DNA of 64,000 nt from OM182 bacterium MED-G28 (GTDB lineage: Bacteria > Pseudomonadota > Gammaproteobacteria > Pseudomonadales > Pseudohongiellaceae): positions 62,001 through 126,000 of the forward strand of contig NTJZ01000006.1 in assembly GCA_002457215.1 (NCBI GenBank), given 5' to 3'. Position numbers and translations under genes: made by a program. Below are positions 30,540-40,085 of the stretch, in pieces; position 1 is the first letter of the stretch, and every line of letters starts with the position of its first letter. Below the pieces are notes generated by a model. That model saw only the letters and a list, made by a program, of their open reading frames with translations. It was not told where the DNA came from and searched no databases.

Positions 30540-30968
30540 CTAGCGGGTATCAAGGCGCAAGAAATAACGCGGTGGAAAACCCATTTGCGCACGAGATCTA
30601 AAACTGAGTCTGTACTCCTCTCTTAATAGGGCTTCTTCAGCACCATCAAGAGGAACCGCTAGGAAAGGCAGGAACACATCCTCGCCTGGCATTTTTACTT
30701 CCACGTTTGGATTATCTAACGCCTGATGATACCAAGCCCGAGGCCAATGATTTGCTGCGATATAGTGATTGCCATCGACTTCACGTAAGCTAAGAACTCT
30801 TTCATGACGTTCGTTGTTTTCATTTAGAGTAGCTATAACAATGGAAGTTCTGCCTTGGGGTTGATTCATTCCAAGGCTCATCTCGAATTCAATAACCCAA
30901 CCGATATAGATTAGAGACAAAGCCCCAAATCCTGCAAGAATCCATTTTGTAGTTTTGTGTATTTTCAT
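30540..30968 (-). CDS. membrane-anchored deazaflavin/nitroreductase-like protein
   Basis: About 142 aa from ATG 30968; a TTG at 30995 gives a longer form. An N-terminal hydrophobic helix (WILAGFGALSLIYIGWVI) anchors or exports the protein. The body reads like the split-barrel F420-dependent reductase family (DUF385/PF04075): a DGNHYIAANHWPRAWYHQALDNPNVEV motif (residues after about 65), then FLAVPLDGAEEALLREEY. Whether it uses F420, FMN or neither is not visible. It is convergent with the NHL gene and upstream of nothing obvious. Confidence 0.55.
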   Translation of the reverse strand: MKIHKTTKWILAGFGALSLIYIGWVIEFEMSLGMNQPQGRTSIVIATLNENNERHERVLSLREVDGNHYIAANHWPRAWYHQALDNPNVEVKMPGEDVFLPFLAVPLDGAEEALLREEYRLSFRSRAQMGFPPRYFLRLDTR

Positions 30969-31124
30969 AGCTAACGATGTCCAAAAACAATCCAAGGAAA
31001 AGAAAATAATCCCTAATCACTTCTTATCTGACAACTCTATCCTAGGTTATGCCTGCCATTTTTATCATAAATTAAGCGGCTTTCTGCACCCCAAGATATC
31101 AATCTATTCACTGTACTCATAGCT

Positions 31125-31910
31125 TTAACTGTAGCTGACACCCATCCCCGCCCGAACGTCATTATTTACTCCATAAGGAGCGATAGGATAGCGCAATCCA
31201 TTTTTTGAAAGTTGTTTTAACCCATCGATCACTTTGGGAAGATACCCGGGAGGGACGGCCATCAATAGCTCGTCTTCCATCACGCCCCCATAGCGACGTT
31301 CTGCAAAGCAGGGAATAGAAAGGCTAGGCTCTCCTGTTGCTAGTGCCCTACCCCAAGAATCAGCGCAAGAAGATTCACCAACACACCCCCATTCGAGTTT
31401 CTTATAACCTGTATACTGCAGACCATTGATGAACAAGATCATTTGAGCCGGCGTAGCGTAAATCAAACAAATATCCGGTGGATTTAAGCGGCCACTCACC
31501 AAGGGGCTAACCGCCATCGCCGCATACTGGCCAAAAGGAACAACATCCATCGCTTGTTGGTGGGCGCTGGCATTTTCATCATCAGCATACCAGACGCCAC
31601 TCATTCGATCGCCGGACAACCAATCTTCATCCCGCGGCGATAATCCAATAACTGTTTTGCACTGAGCGCCTACTAAATCATCAGCGGTGATACCAACCGT
31701 CCACCCATTTCGAGCCGCCATACCTACAATCTGATCTGTCGTATGAATCGCCTCTGGGCGGCGGATGCGCTCGACCGCTTCCATGTCTTTCACCTGAGCA
31801 AAAAGTTTCATGCCTATCGGCGTTGTTCTTATCCGTAGCAACTCATTCAAAGATTGTACAATTTCCCTGAAATCGATATTGGATAGATCACTGGTAATTA
31901 CGTCCGTCAT
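31125..31910 (-). CDS. DUF169 family protein
   Basis: 261 aa, no signal peptide. Matches the DUF169 family: LNELLRIRTTPIGMKLF near the start, GWTVGITADDLVGAQCKTVIGL, then LIYATPAQMILFINGLQYTGYKKLEWGCVGESSCADSWGRALATGEPSLSIPCFAERRYGG, with several conserved Cys. AGGAG six bases before the ATG supports the start. The conserved cysteines suggest metal or cluster binding, but the family function is unknown. Divergent from the sulfatase operon. Confidence 0.85.
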   Translation of the reverse strand: MTDVITSDLSNIDFREIVQSLNELLRIRTTPIGMKLFAQVKDMEAVERIRRPEAIHTTDQIVGMAARNGWTVGITADDLVGAQCKTVIGLSPRDEDWLSGDRMSGVWYADDENASAHQQAMDVVPFGQYAAMAVSPLVSGRLNPPDICLIYATPAQMILFINGLQYTGYKKLEWGCVGESSCADSWGRALATGEPSLSIPCFAERRYGGVMEDELLMAVPPGYLPKVIDGLKQLSKNGLRYPIAPYGVNNDVRAGMGVSYS

Positions 31911-32050
31911 GGTTATCTCCTGACAAAACCTGAGAATAATACTAATAGCTGATTCTTAGACAGATGGAAATAAAGAGCAAGTTGAGTTTTATTGATAGAT
32001 TACTGAACAATCAGCACTTGCACTGGCAATGAATTTGGAGCAAATCTAAC

Positions 32051-33817
32051 TTGGCAAAAAAATCTCAACTATTGTATTTTCACTGGAACCCAACTCAATT
32101 AAGGAAATTTAAATTGCGCGTAAATTCTGGACTATTTAGCCTCTTTGCGGTCACGCTCTTCGCATGCAATCAACAAGAATCAATACCTACAATGACATCG
32201 CTATCTGGACAAAATGAAAAACCGCCAAATGTAATGTTAATTCTTGCAGATGACTTAGCATTCTCTGATCTGGGTGCTTATGGCAGCGAAATCGACACGC
32301 CAAACCTCGATCAACTCGCTGCAGAAGGCCTTCTATTCACGCGGTTTCATGCTAGCGCTATGTGCTCTCCTTCGAGGGCAATGCTATTAACCGGGGTTGA
32401 CCAACACAAGAACGGATATGGCACGATGGGTGAATACCTCGACTCGAGCCAACAAGGCCAGCCAGGTTATGAAGGATACCTGAACAATCAAGTAGTTACC
32501 CTTGCCACCGTTTTACAACAGTCTGGATTCAATACTTACATGACAGGAAAATGGCATCTGGGTACCACAGTTTTGCCAAGTGAGAGAGGCTTCGACCAGA
32601 CTTTTATCTTATTACAAGGTGCAGGAAGTCACTTCGATAACACTGGGTACGCAAGTGCTCAGCCTACCGTTAATTATATGCGTAACGGGGAAGAGACTGA
32701 GCTTACTGATGACTTCTACAGCAGCGATACTTATACCCATGAAATGATTCAATACATAGAAACAGGAAGAGATTCAGAAATGCCTTTCTTCGGGTATTTA
32801 GCCTTTAGCGCACCGCATTTCCCGCTGCACGCGCCAACAGAACTCATTGATAAATATGAAGAGCGCTATCTTGCCGGCTGGGACATTATACGAAAACAGA
32901 GACACGATGCCCTCAAAGCCAGAGAGCTCATAGATGCAGAGGCGGAAATGGCAGAACGTTTGCAACGAGTTCCAGCTTGGGAAAATGTGAGTGAAGAGGA
33001 ACAACGCTATCAAGCTAAGAAAATGGCCGTATATGCAGGGATGGTGGACAGTCTTGATCAGAACGTTGGCAAACTCATCACTTACTTAAAATCCATTGAC
33101 GAATATGACAATACCGTTTTCCTTTTCTTGTCTGATAACGGTCCGGAGTCAGTCGATTTCACAACCTATCCTTATTTACCAATAGCCTCGGACTGGATCG
33201 AAGAAACTTTTGACAATAGCTATGAAAATTTAGGTCAAGACGGCAGCTATATTTATTATGGGGAACGGTGGGCTCATGTTGGTGCCGCAGCTCACAGCTT
33301 TCATAAGACCGTCGTCAGTCAGGGAGGCATCAATGTCCCTCTCATTGTTAGCTATGCGAAAGAACTCCCACGCAATCGAGTAGTCACAGAATTTTCCAGT
33401 ATAGTGGATATAGCGCCAACGATTCTGGATCTTGTTGGGGTCTCTCACCCGGGAGATGAGTTCGCGGGAAGGCAAATTCATCCCATGGATGGTCGTTCTT
33501 TCCTGCCCTACCTAAAAGGGGAACAAACTAATATTTACCCAACAGGCACCGGAAATGGTTTTGAATTGTTTGGTCACAATGCCTTCATCAGCGGCAACTG
33601 GAAAATCTTACGCTTACAAGAACCCTATAGTGACTTTAGTTGGGGTTTGTATAATTTGGATAAGGACCCCGCAGAATTGAACAATGTCGCAGAGCAGAAT
33701 CCCGTCAAATTCCAAGAGATGATCGCCCTATATTCTGATTATGCCGCTGACAATGGTGTCATACAGGTGCCAGAAGGGTGGAAAATGTTTGAAAACTTAG
33801 GCCGCCTTCGTCAATAA
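32051..33817 (+). CDS. lipoprotein sulfatase (type I, formylglycine)
   Basis: 588 aa sulfatase of the arylsulfatase A type, which hydrolyses sulfate esters. TTG start at 32051, supported by GGAG ten bases upstream. Lipobox LFAC with lipidated C39 places it on the envelope. The catalytic motif is CSPSR (105-109), where C105 is converted to formylglycine by a maturation enzyme (not in this window). Metal ligands are in ADD (66-68) and SDNGPES. GKWHLG and GGINVPLIV are typical. The gene heads an operon with an SDR (12 bases on) and a VOC protein, suggesting a sulfated compound is desulfated outside and the alcohol oxidised inside. Confidence 0.92.
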   Translation: MAKKSQLLYFHWNPTQLRKFKLRVNSGLFSLFAVTLFACNQQESIPTMTSLSGQNEKPPNVMLILADDLAFSDLGAYGSEIDTPNLDQLAAEGLLFTRFHASAMCSPSRAMLLTGVDQHKNGYGTMGEYLDSSQQGQPGYEGYLNNQVVTLATVLQQSGFNTYMTGKWHLGTTVLPSERGFDQTFILLQGAGSHFDNTGYASAQPTVNYMRNGEETELTDDFYSSDTYTHEMIQYIETGRDSEMPFFGYLAFSAPHFPLHAPTELIDKYEERYLAGWDIIRKQRHDALKARELIDAEAEMAERLQRVPAWENVSEEEQRYQAKKMAVYAGMVDSLDQNVGKLITYLKSIDEYDNTVFLFLSDNGPESVDFTTYPYLPIASDWIEETFDNSYENLGQDGSYIYYGERWAHVGAAAHSFHKTVVSQGGINVPLIVSYAKELPRNRVVTEFSSIVDIAPTILDLVGVSHPGDEFAGRQIHPMDGRSFLPYLKGEQTNIYPTGTGNGFELFGHNAFISGNWKILRLQEPYSDFSWGLYNLDKDPAELNNVAEQNPVKFQEMIALYSDYAADNGVIQVPEGWKMFENLGRLRQ

Positions 33818-33829
33818 AGCCAGTCAACA

Positions 33830-34588
33830 ATGAATAGAGTTCAGGACAAAGTCGTAGTGATTACCGGAGCAGCGTCAGGGCTTGGGTTAGCGGATGCAAA
33901 GTTACTAGTTGCAGAGGGCGCACTGGTCATTATGACTGACATCGACATCGCCAACGGAGAAGCTCGTGCCAAAGAATTCGGTGCTACTTTTATCCAACAG
34001 GATGTGAGCGATGAGGCGAGCTGGTCTGAACTAATGAAAGTAATCAAAAGAAAATTTGGTCGTTTAGATGGGTTGGTCAATAACGCTGGTATCGCTCCCA
34101 TCGCAAACATTGAAGACTTAGACACAGAAACTTGGCGAAAAGTACTGAGCATTCATTTGGATGGCACTTTTTTTGGTTGCCAAGCTGCCATCAAACTGAT
34201 GAAAGAAAATGGTGGTGGTTCCATCGTAAATATGTCGTCCACTGCAGCGCTAGTGGGCATCGGCCCCTATCTTGCCTATTCGGCAGCCAAAGGCGGTATC
34301 CGCTCCATGACAAAATCCATTGCTATTCATTGCCGTCAAAACAAACTTAATATTCGCTGCAACTCTGTACATCCCGGCTCAATTAATACGCCTATGGTTC
34401 ATCATGCTCTCAAAACTCTAATGGGTAAGGACATAATGGCCCAAGAAGACCCGGAGCAAACACGACTGGAGTTAGGTATTGGAGAACCTGATGACGTAGC
34501 GTATATGGTTGCTTATCTCATTTCCGATGAAGCAAAACACATTAACGGAACAGAAATGGTGATCGATAATGGCGATACTGTTATCTAA
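33830..34588 (+). CDS. short-chain dehydrogenase/reductase
   Basis: 252 aa classical SDR. Cofactor motif TGAASGLG (12-19), acidic D37 after strand 2 (MTDID), which suggests NAD preference, NNAG (84-87), catalytic S137, Y150 and K154 (YSAAK), and PGSINTPM. It oxidises or reduces a secondary alcohol or ketone; the substrate is unknown. It starts 12 bases after the sulfatase stop and is followed by the VOC gene after 23 bases, so the three genes form one operon and the SDR may act on the desulfated alcohol. Confidence 0.92.
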   Translation: MNRVQDKVVVITGAASGLGLADAKLLVAEGALVIMTDIDIANGEARAKEFGATFIQQDVSDEASWSELMKVIKRKFGRLDGLVNNAGIAPIANIEDLDTETWRKVLSIHLDGTFFGCQAAIKLMKENGGGSIVNMSSTAALVGIGPYLAYSAAKGGIRSMTKSIAIHCRQNKLNIRCNSVHPGSINTPMVHHALKTLMGKDIMAQEDPEQTRLELGIGEPDDVAYMVAYLISDEAKHINGTEMVIDNGDTVI

Positions 34589-34611
34589 TCGCGGATCTTT
34601 AGGAGAAAGTT

Positions 34612-35070
34612 TTGAATATTACAGGCATGGTTCACGTAAACATTAATTGTCGAGACTATGAGAAATCTAAAGCTTTTTACGAAATGCTAGGGTTCGAAGA
34701 GTTTTGGCCTGTACCCGAAACAAATAGCAAAGAAGTCGCCAACGCAGTGGCCATGCCAGTGTATAAAGTCAAAGGGGCATTGATGGCATTAACAGGAGCC
34801 ACACAGCGCACCATTATTGATCTGCTGGAGTGGAGGTCACCGAGGGATGAGTCTCAACCATACCCGAACCTCTACCAAGCAGGAATTGCACGGATTGCCT
34901 TATCAACAAGTGATATAGATGCTGACTATTCTTATTTACTAGAACAAGGGGTGGATGTTTTGTCGGAACCAGTCAGAGTTACAATGTCAAAAACGAGTCA
35001 TAGCCGCTTCTTTTGCTTCAAAGACCCGGATGGCACGTTTTTGGAACTCGTACAGGTATTTACAGACTAG
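34612..35070 (+). CDS. VOC family (glyoxalase-like) protein
   Basis: 152 aa, single vicinal-oxygen-chelate module: MVHVNINCRDYEKSKAFYEMLGF at the start and FKDPDGTFLELVQVF at the end, with the paired beta-alpha-beta-beta-beta pattern. Candidate metal ligands are the first-strand His and the final Glu. TTG start at 34612, chosen because AGGAG lies six bases upstream. Third gene of the sulfatase-SDR-VOC operon. Its 3' end overlaps the next, convergent gene by 11 bases. It could be an isomerase, dioxygenase or dehalogenase-type enzyme; the reaction is not visible. Confidence 0.83.
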   Translation: MNITGMVHVNINCRDYEKSKAFYEMLGFEEFWPVPETNSKEVANAVAMPVYKVKGALMALTGATQRTIIDLLEWRSPRDESQPYPNLYQAGIARIALSTSDIDADYSYLLEQGVDVLSEPVRVTMSKTSHSRFFCFKDPDGTFLELVQVFTD

Positions 35071-35389
35071 TAAATTTTGTTTCGCCAAGTGCGCGAACCA
35101 CAGAAACATCAATAGTCGCAAAATCCAAAGCATTATTCATGGTTAACCACGAAGCTTCTCTTAAATTTTGAAGTGTTTTCTCTAAATCATCATCATCTAA
35201 TTCGTAAATCGCGAGATAAGAATGAGATTGGCTTGGTTGCATCTGTTGCTCCGTGACAATAAATCGCTGCGCTGACTTAAATCCAGATATTTGTAGCACT
35301 TCATCCAGATGTATTTCGTCATACCAACGATTAAATTCATCTTCACGACCAATCATAGGGTTGGCTTTTACTATATATAGAGTTTTCAT
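35060..35389 (-). CDS. small EthD/dimeric ferredoxin-fold-like protein
   Basis: 109 aa. The N-terminal MKTLYIVKANPMIGREDEFNRWYDEIHLDEVL and then QRFIVTE and YLAIYELDDDD follow the pattern of dimeric alpha-beta barrels (EthD/DUF4286-like), in which W/Y-H near the start lines a small pocket. No signal peptide. The gene overlaps the VOC gene tail to tail by 11 bases. Probably a small-molecule enzyme or binding protein; function unknown. Confidence 0.65.
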   Translation of the reverse strand: MKTLYIVKANPMIGREDEFNRWYDEIHLDEVLQISGFKSAQRFIVTEQQMQPSQSHSYLAIYELDDDDLEKTLQNLREASWLTMNNALDFATIDVSVVRALGETKFTSL

Positions 35390-35445
35390 GTATTAAGTTT
35401 ATACATTCTGTAGAGGTATAAAATTTTTCTAAATAAGCGACTTAT

Positions 35446-36480
35446 TCAAGAGCAATCAGGCTCATTCACTACATTTGATAGACTATTGTGATGATCACAG
35501 GAAAGTGATTGCAAGGTGGGGCTTCGCTCAAATACGTTATTTGGCACAGCATCGGCCTGCAATTTCAAATGCGCAAAGATGTGGCGGCCGTTATACGCAA
35601 CTGGAGCAAAAAGCCCTGCTTCATTCGCCTCAGCAGGTAAGAGTTTTAGGTTAACCCACCCCCGCACATTGCCACCAATGAGCATGATACGTTGATTCTG
35701 GGGGTCTAGCTTCACTACGATGTCGCAGTGAGTTCTGGCTCCTACTCCAAGTTGTTCTCGACGCGCAGCTAAAGAGGCATAATTTGGGCGACTACCTCTA
35801 CAAAGCATATCTCCCGGTTCAATGACTTGCTCGCCAGTATCGTAGGCAATATAGGCAGACAGAGATTCATTATCTTCCCGCGCTGTTATAGCCTGATCAA
35901 TATAACTATGGTGGGCGATCGCCCGGCGGAACTTCCTTAAATCACCCAATCCACTCTCACACATAACCCAGGAAATGAATGCTGCCGACCATGGGTTACT
36001 CCATCGCGTTCCAACCCCATGAGTGCTCCAGACTTGATTTTGCCGCCTCAATATCCAAGCACTGTCTGGCGTTGAAGACCAATATCCGGCGATGGAATCT
36101 GCTACCCGGGCGGCTTCAGCGGGATCGATTGACGGACGCCGCCAAGGCTGGCGCCGATATTTAGGATTGTCATCGCGAGTATTGGTCAGATCGTAAATGC
36201 TATAACCAAAATAGGCCCACTCCTGAATCGCAGTATTCACTACCCGGTTGCGTAAGTTCTCGGCGGAAATGCTTCGACAATCTCGCTCTAAATAGACCAT
36301 GCTGCCCGGTGTCCCCGTGACTCTTGACGATGGTGCTTCAACATCAAAAATTGCTTTGGGCAATCGATCCAGATGGGGTAGCTGAGTGAAACTAGGCGTG
36401 AAACTAAAAGTGACTAAAGCTAGCGCTAGCACTCTTAAAAGTGCTTGTTTTTCAATTCTCCTTTTTATTCTTATCAACAT
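35446..36480 (-). CDS. exported DUF2272 protein
   Basis: 344 aa with a signal peptide (hydrophobic from about residue 14). Residues about 110-290 fit DUF2272: WSNPWSAAFISWVMCESGL, YIAYDTGEQVIEPGDMLCRGSR, RTHCDIVVKLDPQNQRIMLIGGNVRGWVNLK. This domain is related to NlpC/P60 and CHAP amidases, with a Cys (WVMC) and a His (THCD) that could be catalytic, so a wall-linked hydrolase role is possible. It lies between the small EthD-like gene and the DsbB-like gene, all on the minus strand. Confidence 0.8.
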   Translation of the reverse strand: MLIRIKRRIEKQALLRVLALALVTFSFTPSFTQLPHLDRLPKAIFDVEAPSSRVTGTPGSMVYLERDCRSISAENLRNRVVNTAIQEWAYFGYSIYDLTNTRDDNPKYRRQPWRRPSIDPAEAARVADSIAGYWSSTPDSAWILRRQNQVWSTHGVGTRWSNPWSAAFISWVMCESGLGDLRKFRRAIAHHSYIDQAITAREDNESLSAYIAYDTGEQVIEPGDMLCRGSRPNYASLAARREQLGVGARTHCDIVVKLDPQNQRIMLIGGNVRGWVNLKLLPAEANEAGLFAPVAYNGRHIFAHLKLQADAVPNNVFERSPTLQSLSCDHHNSLSNVVNEPDCS

Positions 36481-36569
36481 TAGTCCCTAGAATTACACTT
36501 AACCTATTTGGTTATGCGTAATCTGCACCCTTTCTAACTAAATATTCTGACGATTCTAAAACTCGCTAC

Positions 36570-37103
36570 TTAAGACTTGGCAAACCTAACAGCAGATACA
36601 ATGGCATGTGGTAAATGCAAGATCCATTGCCCTAGCAAAAGTACTAAAGGAATGCCCAATGTGACTAATAGTGTTTCAACCATCGAAAGTCCAAACCACA
36701 TATCAGGCGATTGACCGCACGGTCCGTTAGCACCAAAAAAGAATGGTATCCACTGATCCAACGGCATAAATACTGGGAATCCTGCTCCCATAGTACAACT
36801 GGATATTACCGTACCGTTCTCCACGCCCCAGGCGTACCAACTTGTATGAAGCCCTCCAGCAATAAAAGTGATGACCAGAGTTAAACCTAAGAAGCGGACC
36901 CAGAGATTGGATCTAAAAACGACACTGACAGTGGCAGCAATCATGGCTCCGACTACCCAAGCTCTTACCTGCACGCACAAAGCACACGGATAAAATCCTA
37001 GGGCGTATTGGTAATAGAGCGCTATTGCCTCCATCAGAAGCAGATAAGCGATACCTGCTAACCAAAAGTAGATAGATTGACCATATTCGTAGAACTGCTT
37101 CAT
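36570..37103 (-). CDS. dsbB: DsbB-like disulfide bond protein
   Basis: About 177 aa from ATG 37103 (a TTG gives 191). Four hydrophobic helices. The periplasmic pairs are C40-x-x-C43 (YPCALC) and C103/C129 (ISSCTMG and GPCGQ), nearly the same positions as C41/C44 and C104/C130 of Escherichia coli DsbB. It would reoxidise DsbA and pass electrons to quinone in the inner membrane, which fits a window full of exported proteins. No DsbA is in the window. Confidence 0.87.
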   Translation of the reverse strand: MKQFYEYGQSIYFWLAGIAYLLLMEAIALYYQYALGFYPCALCVQVRAWVVGAMIAATVSVVFRSNLWVRFLGLTLVITFIAGGLHTSWYAWGVENGTVISSCTMGAGFPVFMPLDQWIPFFFGANGPCGQSPDMWFGLSMVETLLVTLGIPLVLLLGQWILHLPHAIVSAVRFAKS

Positions 37104-37363
37104 AAAAAAATTACCACTCCGCTGCTTTAGGCTAGAGTCTACCAATCCTATCGCGTAAATCTAGACAAAAAACAGATCAATATGATGTAAATATTAGAAA
37201 TCTGTTAAAGCTATAACAAGCCCTCAATTACAGATGACTCTCTAGAATTATTCCAACAGCTCACCTAGTAAATCTGGGCAAAAATTGCACAGTTGGTAAT
37301 GTGTGCTGTATTTTAGCCGATTCATCTAGGCACAATATCCAAAACTCACGCACCTGGCTTCCT

Positions 37364-38116
37364 ATGTTAATGACAACACTTTCTCAGTGGTTTCAACTTA
37401 ATCAGGAGCTCTTGTGGTTTACAACTATTGCAGTCGATTTAAGTTTTGCCATTATTCTTTTTCGCTTTTTTGGCAGACAAGGCCTCTACGCCACTATAGT
37501 AATCAGCTTATTACTGGCTAACCTGCAAGGTCCCAAGCTTACCGAAATCTTCGGACTACAAACCAGCATGGGTGTCATCCTCTATTCTAGTATTTATTTC
37601 GCTACAGATTTGTTGAGTGAACGATATGGGAAAGCAGAAGCAACTCGCGCAGTAATGATTGGCTTTACAGTGAGCATTATCATTATTGTGATGATTAGTA
37701 TCAGCTTGATGTATTTGCCTGCTAGTAATCTAGAAACTGCAGAACTTGCACAACGCATGCACGCCGCTACTGCAACGTTGTTTAATTTCACACCACGATT
37801 CGTGTTCGGTTCGCTTCTTGCCTACCTGATTAGCCAACGATTTGATGTCTGGATTTTTCATCTTATCAAGAAGAAAACACGAGGAAGACATTTATGGCTC
37901 CGCAATAATGCATCAACGATGCTATCTCAAACCATAGACACAATAATTTATGGTGTAATTGTTTGGTGGGGCGTAGTTGATTTTACGACAGCAATGCAAT
38001 TAGCTTTAGCCAAGTACTTTTTCAAAGTGATCATCGCCTTAATAGATACTCCGTTTATCTATCTTGCGCGTGACTGGGACGTCACTGACAAGGATTGGGT
38101 CGCAAGCAAGGAATAA
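37364..38116 (+). CDS. queuosine precursor transporter (YhhQ/VUT family)
   Basis: Inner-membrane protein of about 250 aa. ATG 37364 preferred because family members begin close to an ELLWF-x-DL motif; GTG 37301 would add 21 residues. Six hydrophobic helices with SSIYFATDLLSERYGK in the centre and NNASTMLSQTIDTIIYGVIVW later, typical of the vitamin uptake (VUT)/YhhQ family that imports queuosine precursors (7-cyano- or 7-aminomethyl-7-deazaguanine). Single-gene unit. Confidence 0.85.
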   Translation: MLMTTLSQWFQLNQELLWFTTIAVDLSFAIILFRFFGRQGLYATIVISLLLANLQGPKLTEIFGLQTSMGVILYSSIYFATDLLSERYGKAEATRAVMIGFTVSIIIIVMISISLMYLPASNLETAELAQRMHAATATLFNFTPRFVFGSLLAYLISQRFDVWIFHLIKKKTRGRHLWLRNNASTMLSQTIDTIIYGVIVWWGVVDFTTAMQLALAKYFFKVIIALIDTPFIYLARDWDVTDKDWVASKE

Positions 38117-38240
38117 TTCTCATCATGTGGTCCTGATGGATGAAGTACTATTTCTGAGCGCTTGACATCACTGATTTTCATTAGAGGCATTTAATGGATT
38201 CCTTAAGGGCTTGCATTAAAACCTGATAAAAGGAATTGAA

Positions 38241-39713
38241 TCAATTCACCCGAATAATGCCTACGCTACCATTTATATCAATATTAGTACCAAATTCTTG
38301 TGAAAGTCGCTGCACTCGCTCCAATATTTCCCTCGCTTTATCATATTTCGCAAGCCGCGGAATACCAAGTCGAGAATCAGGGCCATCGGATCCTAGTTCA
38401 GTAGGATAAAGTCGCACTTCCATTAACTCCCCCTCGTCGTAATGGCTAATAGCTACAATGCTTTCTAGTGATTGAGTAGAATTTCCGAAATTCCGCGAAA
38501 ATTGGTACCTGCCCGATGTTTGATCTGCATCGACCATTCCTAATACTGCAGGCAAATCCCACAAGGACTCGCGGAAAAATTCGCCAAGACCATAAAAGAT
38601 AGGTTTGCCTCGGTAGATTTCAATTCCTCTTAAAGTTTGCACACCATGGCCAACGAAAATATCGGCTCCGGTATCAATTGCCTGGTGGGCGAGATCGACG
38701 TAGAAAGCTGGAGGCATTGTACTTAGATGTTGTTGCTCTAGAACTGATTGACTTTGATGAATATGCGCCGTAGCAACGACATAATCGGCATATTGTCTAG
38801 CATTACGAATACTGCGCAGAATGCGTGAGACGTCTCTTGAATTGAGAGTATAGTCGATGGTACCAGGCAGCTCACCCGCCGCTGCTATTCTATACATGGG
38901 ATCATCGCGACCCGAACTGGAAGCAGGAAACCTTAAGCTATTTGCTGACTCATTGCTGACAAGTGGCCGTGGATTATCATAGTTAGAGCGATACTCTTGA
39001 AACTGATCGCGCACCTGCTTTAGTGAGGCGAATTGCTCCTCCGTTACTAATATAGTTTCCGAGTAGTTCAGCATGTTAAGCCCTGCGCGGCCACCAAGGT
39101 TTCCTTCTTGAGCGGTTGCAGCAAGCCTTCGATGTTCAGGAAAAATTGGCGCGTGCATACCTACCAGAGCTACACGACCTTGAGGCAGCTCAAGAAATTC
39201 CGGTGCTGACGCTTCCTCCAAGTTTCTGCCTGAACCTGCATGCACGATACCGGCCGCATCCAATAAGTTGTTGGTGGATAACATGCCCGCGACTTCTGAA
39301 TCCAACAAATGGTTCTGCGCGCGATTCACCATATCAAAACCCATCACTTTTAAATCAGCAGCCACTTCATGGGTACCCATAAACCCGTTTAAGGGACCCT
39401 CAAATTCTCTTAGATTACCGAGCTCCCCTTCCATATTACCGAATGACAGGTCGGCCTCAGATATTAGCTGGAGTGCAGCTTGCACATCAGCATCTGCAAG
39501 TTGAGATGCTGGACGCCTAATCATTAAGTCACCAACACTGGCGAAAGTGAATTCACCAGAAATTGTCATATTCATATCTCGAAGGTTTAGAGGTTCTAGC
39601 GATTGAGCCAAAACAGGCTTCACTAGAAATAACGGAACAATAGCAAGCCCAAGAAAAAGAAAAGTACCAATGAGATATGAGTTTGAATATTTTAAGTCGA
39701 AAGGGAGAACCAT
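38241..39713 (-). CDS. exported CapA-like (PGA_cap) protein
   Basis: About 490 aa. Start set at ATG 39713 because AGGAAA lies seven bases upstream; a more upstream start gives 502 aa. The signal peptide (YLIGTFLFLGLAIVPLFLV) ends near VLAQS. The metallophosphatase-like fold of the CapA/PgsA family is seen in FTFASVGDLMIRRP, DLSFGNMEGEL, MVNRAQNHLLDS, VVATAHIHQSQ, GHGVQTLRGIEIYRGKPIFYGLGEFF. It is usually linked to poly-gamma-glutamate or to unknown exported hydrolases. No other capsule gene is near, so a polymer role is doubtful. Confidence 0.85.
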   Translation of the reverse strand: MVLPFDLKYSNSYLIGTFLFLGLAIVPLFLVKPVLAQSLEPLNLRDMNMTISGEFTFASVGDLMIRRPASQLADADVQAALQLISEADLSFGNMEGELGNLREFEGPLNGFMGTHEVAADLKVMGFDMVNRAQNHLLDSEVAGMLSTNNLLDAAGIVHAGSGRNLEEASAPEFLELPQGRVALVGMHAPIFPEHRRLAATAQEGNLGGRAGLNMLNYSETILVTEEQFASLKQVRDQFQEYRSNYDNPRPLVSNESANSLRFPASSSGRDDPMYRIAAAGELPGTIDYTLNSRDVSRILRSIRNARQYADYVVATAHIHQSQSVLEQQHLSTMPPAFYVDLAHQAIDTGADIFVGHGVQTLRGIEIYRGKPIFYGLGEFFRESLWDLPAVLGMVDADQTSGRYQFSRNFGNSTQSLESIVAISHYDEGELMEVRLYPTELGSDGPDSRLGIPRLAKYDKAREILERVQRLSQEFGTNIDINGSVGIIRVN

Positions 39714-39794
39714 AAACTTTCCTTTTTCGTAAACGATCTGGTCGGTCATTGATCCCAGGTATTGAAAATACAGAAATATAAAATTAATTGACCA

Positions 39795-40085
39795 CTACCG
39801 ATAAATCAAAGGTCCACCACCAAAACTTATAATGTTAAGTTGCTCGCCGGTCGCAGATGCTCGTCTATTTAACTCAGATAAAGTCCCGCAGTACCTCTTC
39901 TTAATATGACTTTGAACTCGAAATTCTCGAGCACAAACAATATGATCCCAAATCCTATCTTGAGATTTGTTATAGGCAATTATTTCCTCATCAGTCATTA
40001 AATTAGGATTAACACGCAAATCATCTGTTACTGTACAGCTAATTAATACTAATAGTAGTAATGCAGAGAAAGCTAAAGATTTCAT
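39795..40085 (-). CDS. small lipoprotein of unknown function
   Basis: 96 aa lipoprotein: signal peptide with lipobox LISC (lipidated C17), then DEEIIAYNKSQDRIWDHIVCAREFRVQSHIKKRYC, with two Cys (about residues 52 and 68) that could form a disulfide. No known domain. Follows the CapA-like gene by 45 bases in the upstream direction on the same strand, so they may be cotranscribed. Confidence 0.7.
   Translation of the reverse strand: MKSLAFSALLLLVLISCTVTDDLRVNPNLMTDEEIIAYNKSQDRIWDHIVCAREFRVQSHIKKRYCGTLSELNRRASATGEQLNIISFGGGPLIYR

Noticed and set aside
38241..39713. Capsule locus
   Set aside because: Only one CapA-like gene, with no CapB/CapC or other polymer genes near.
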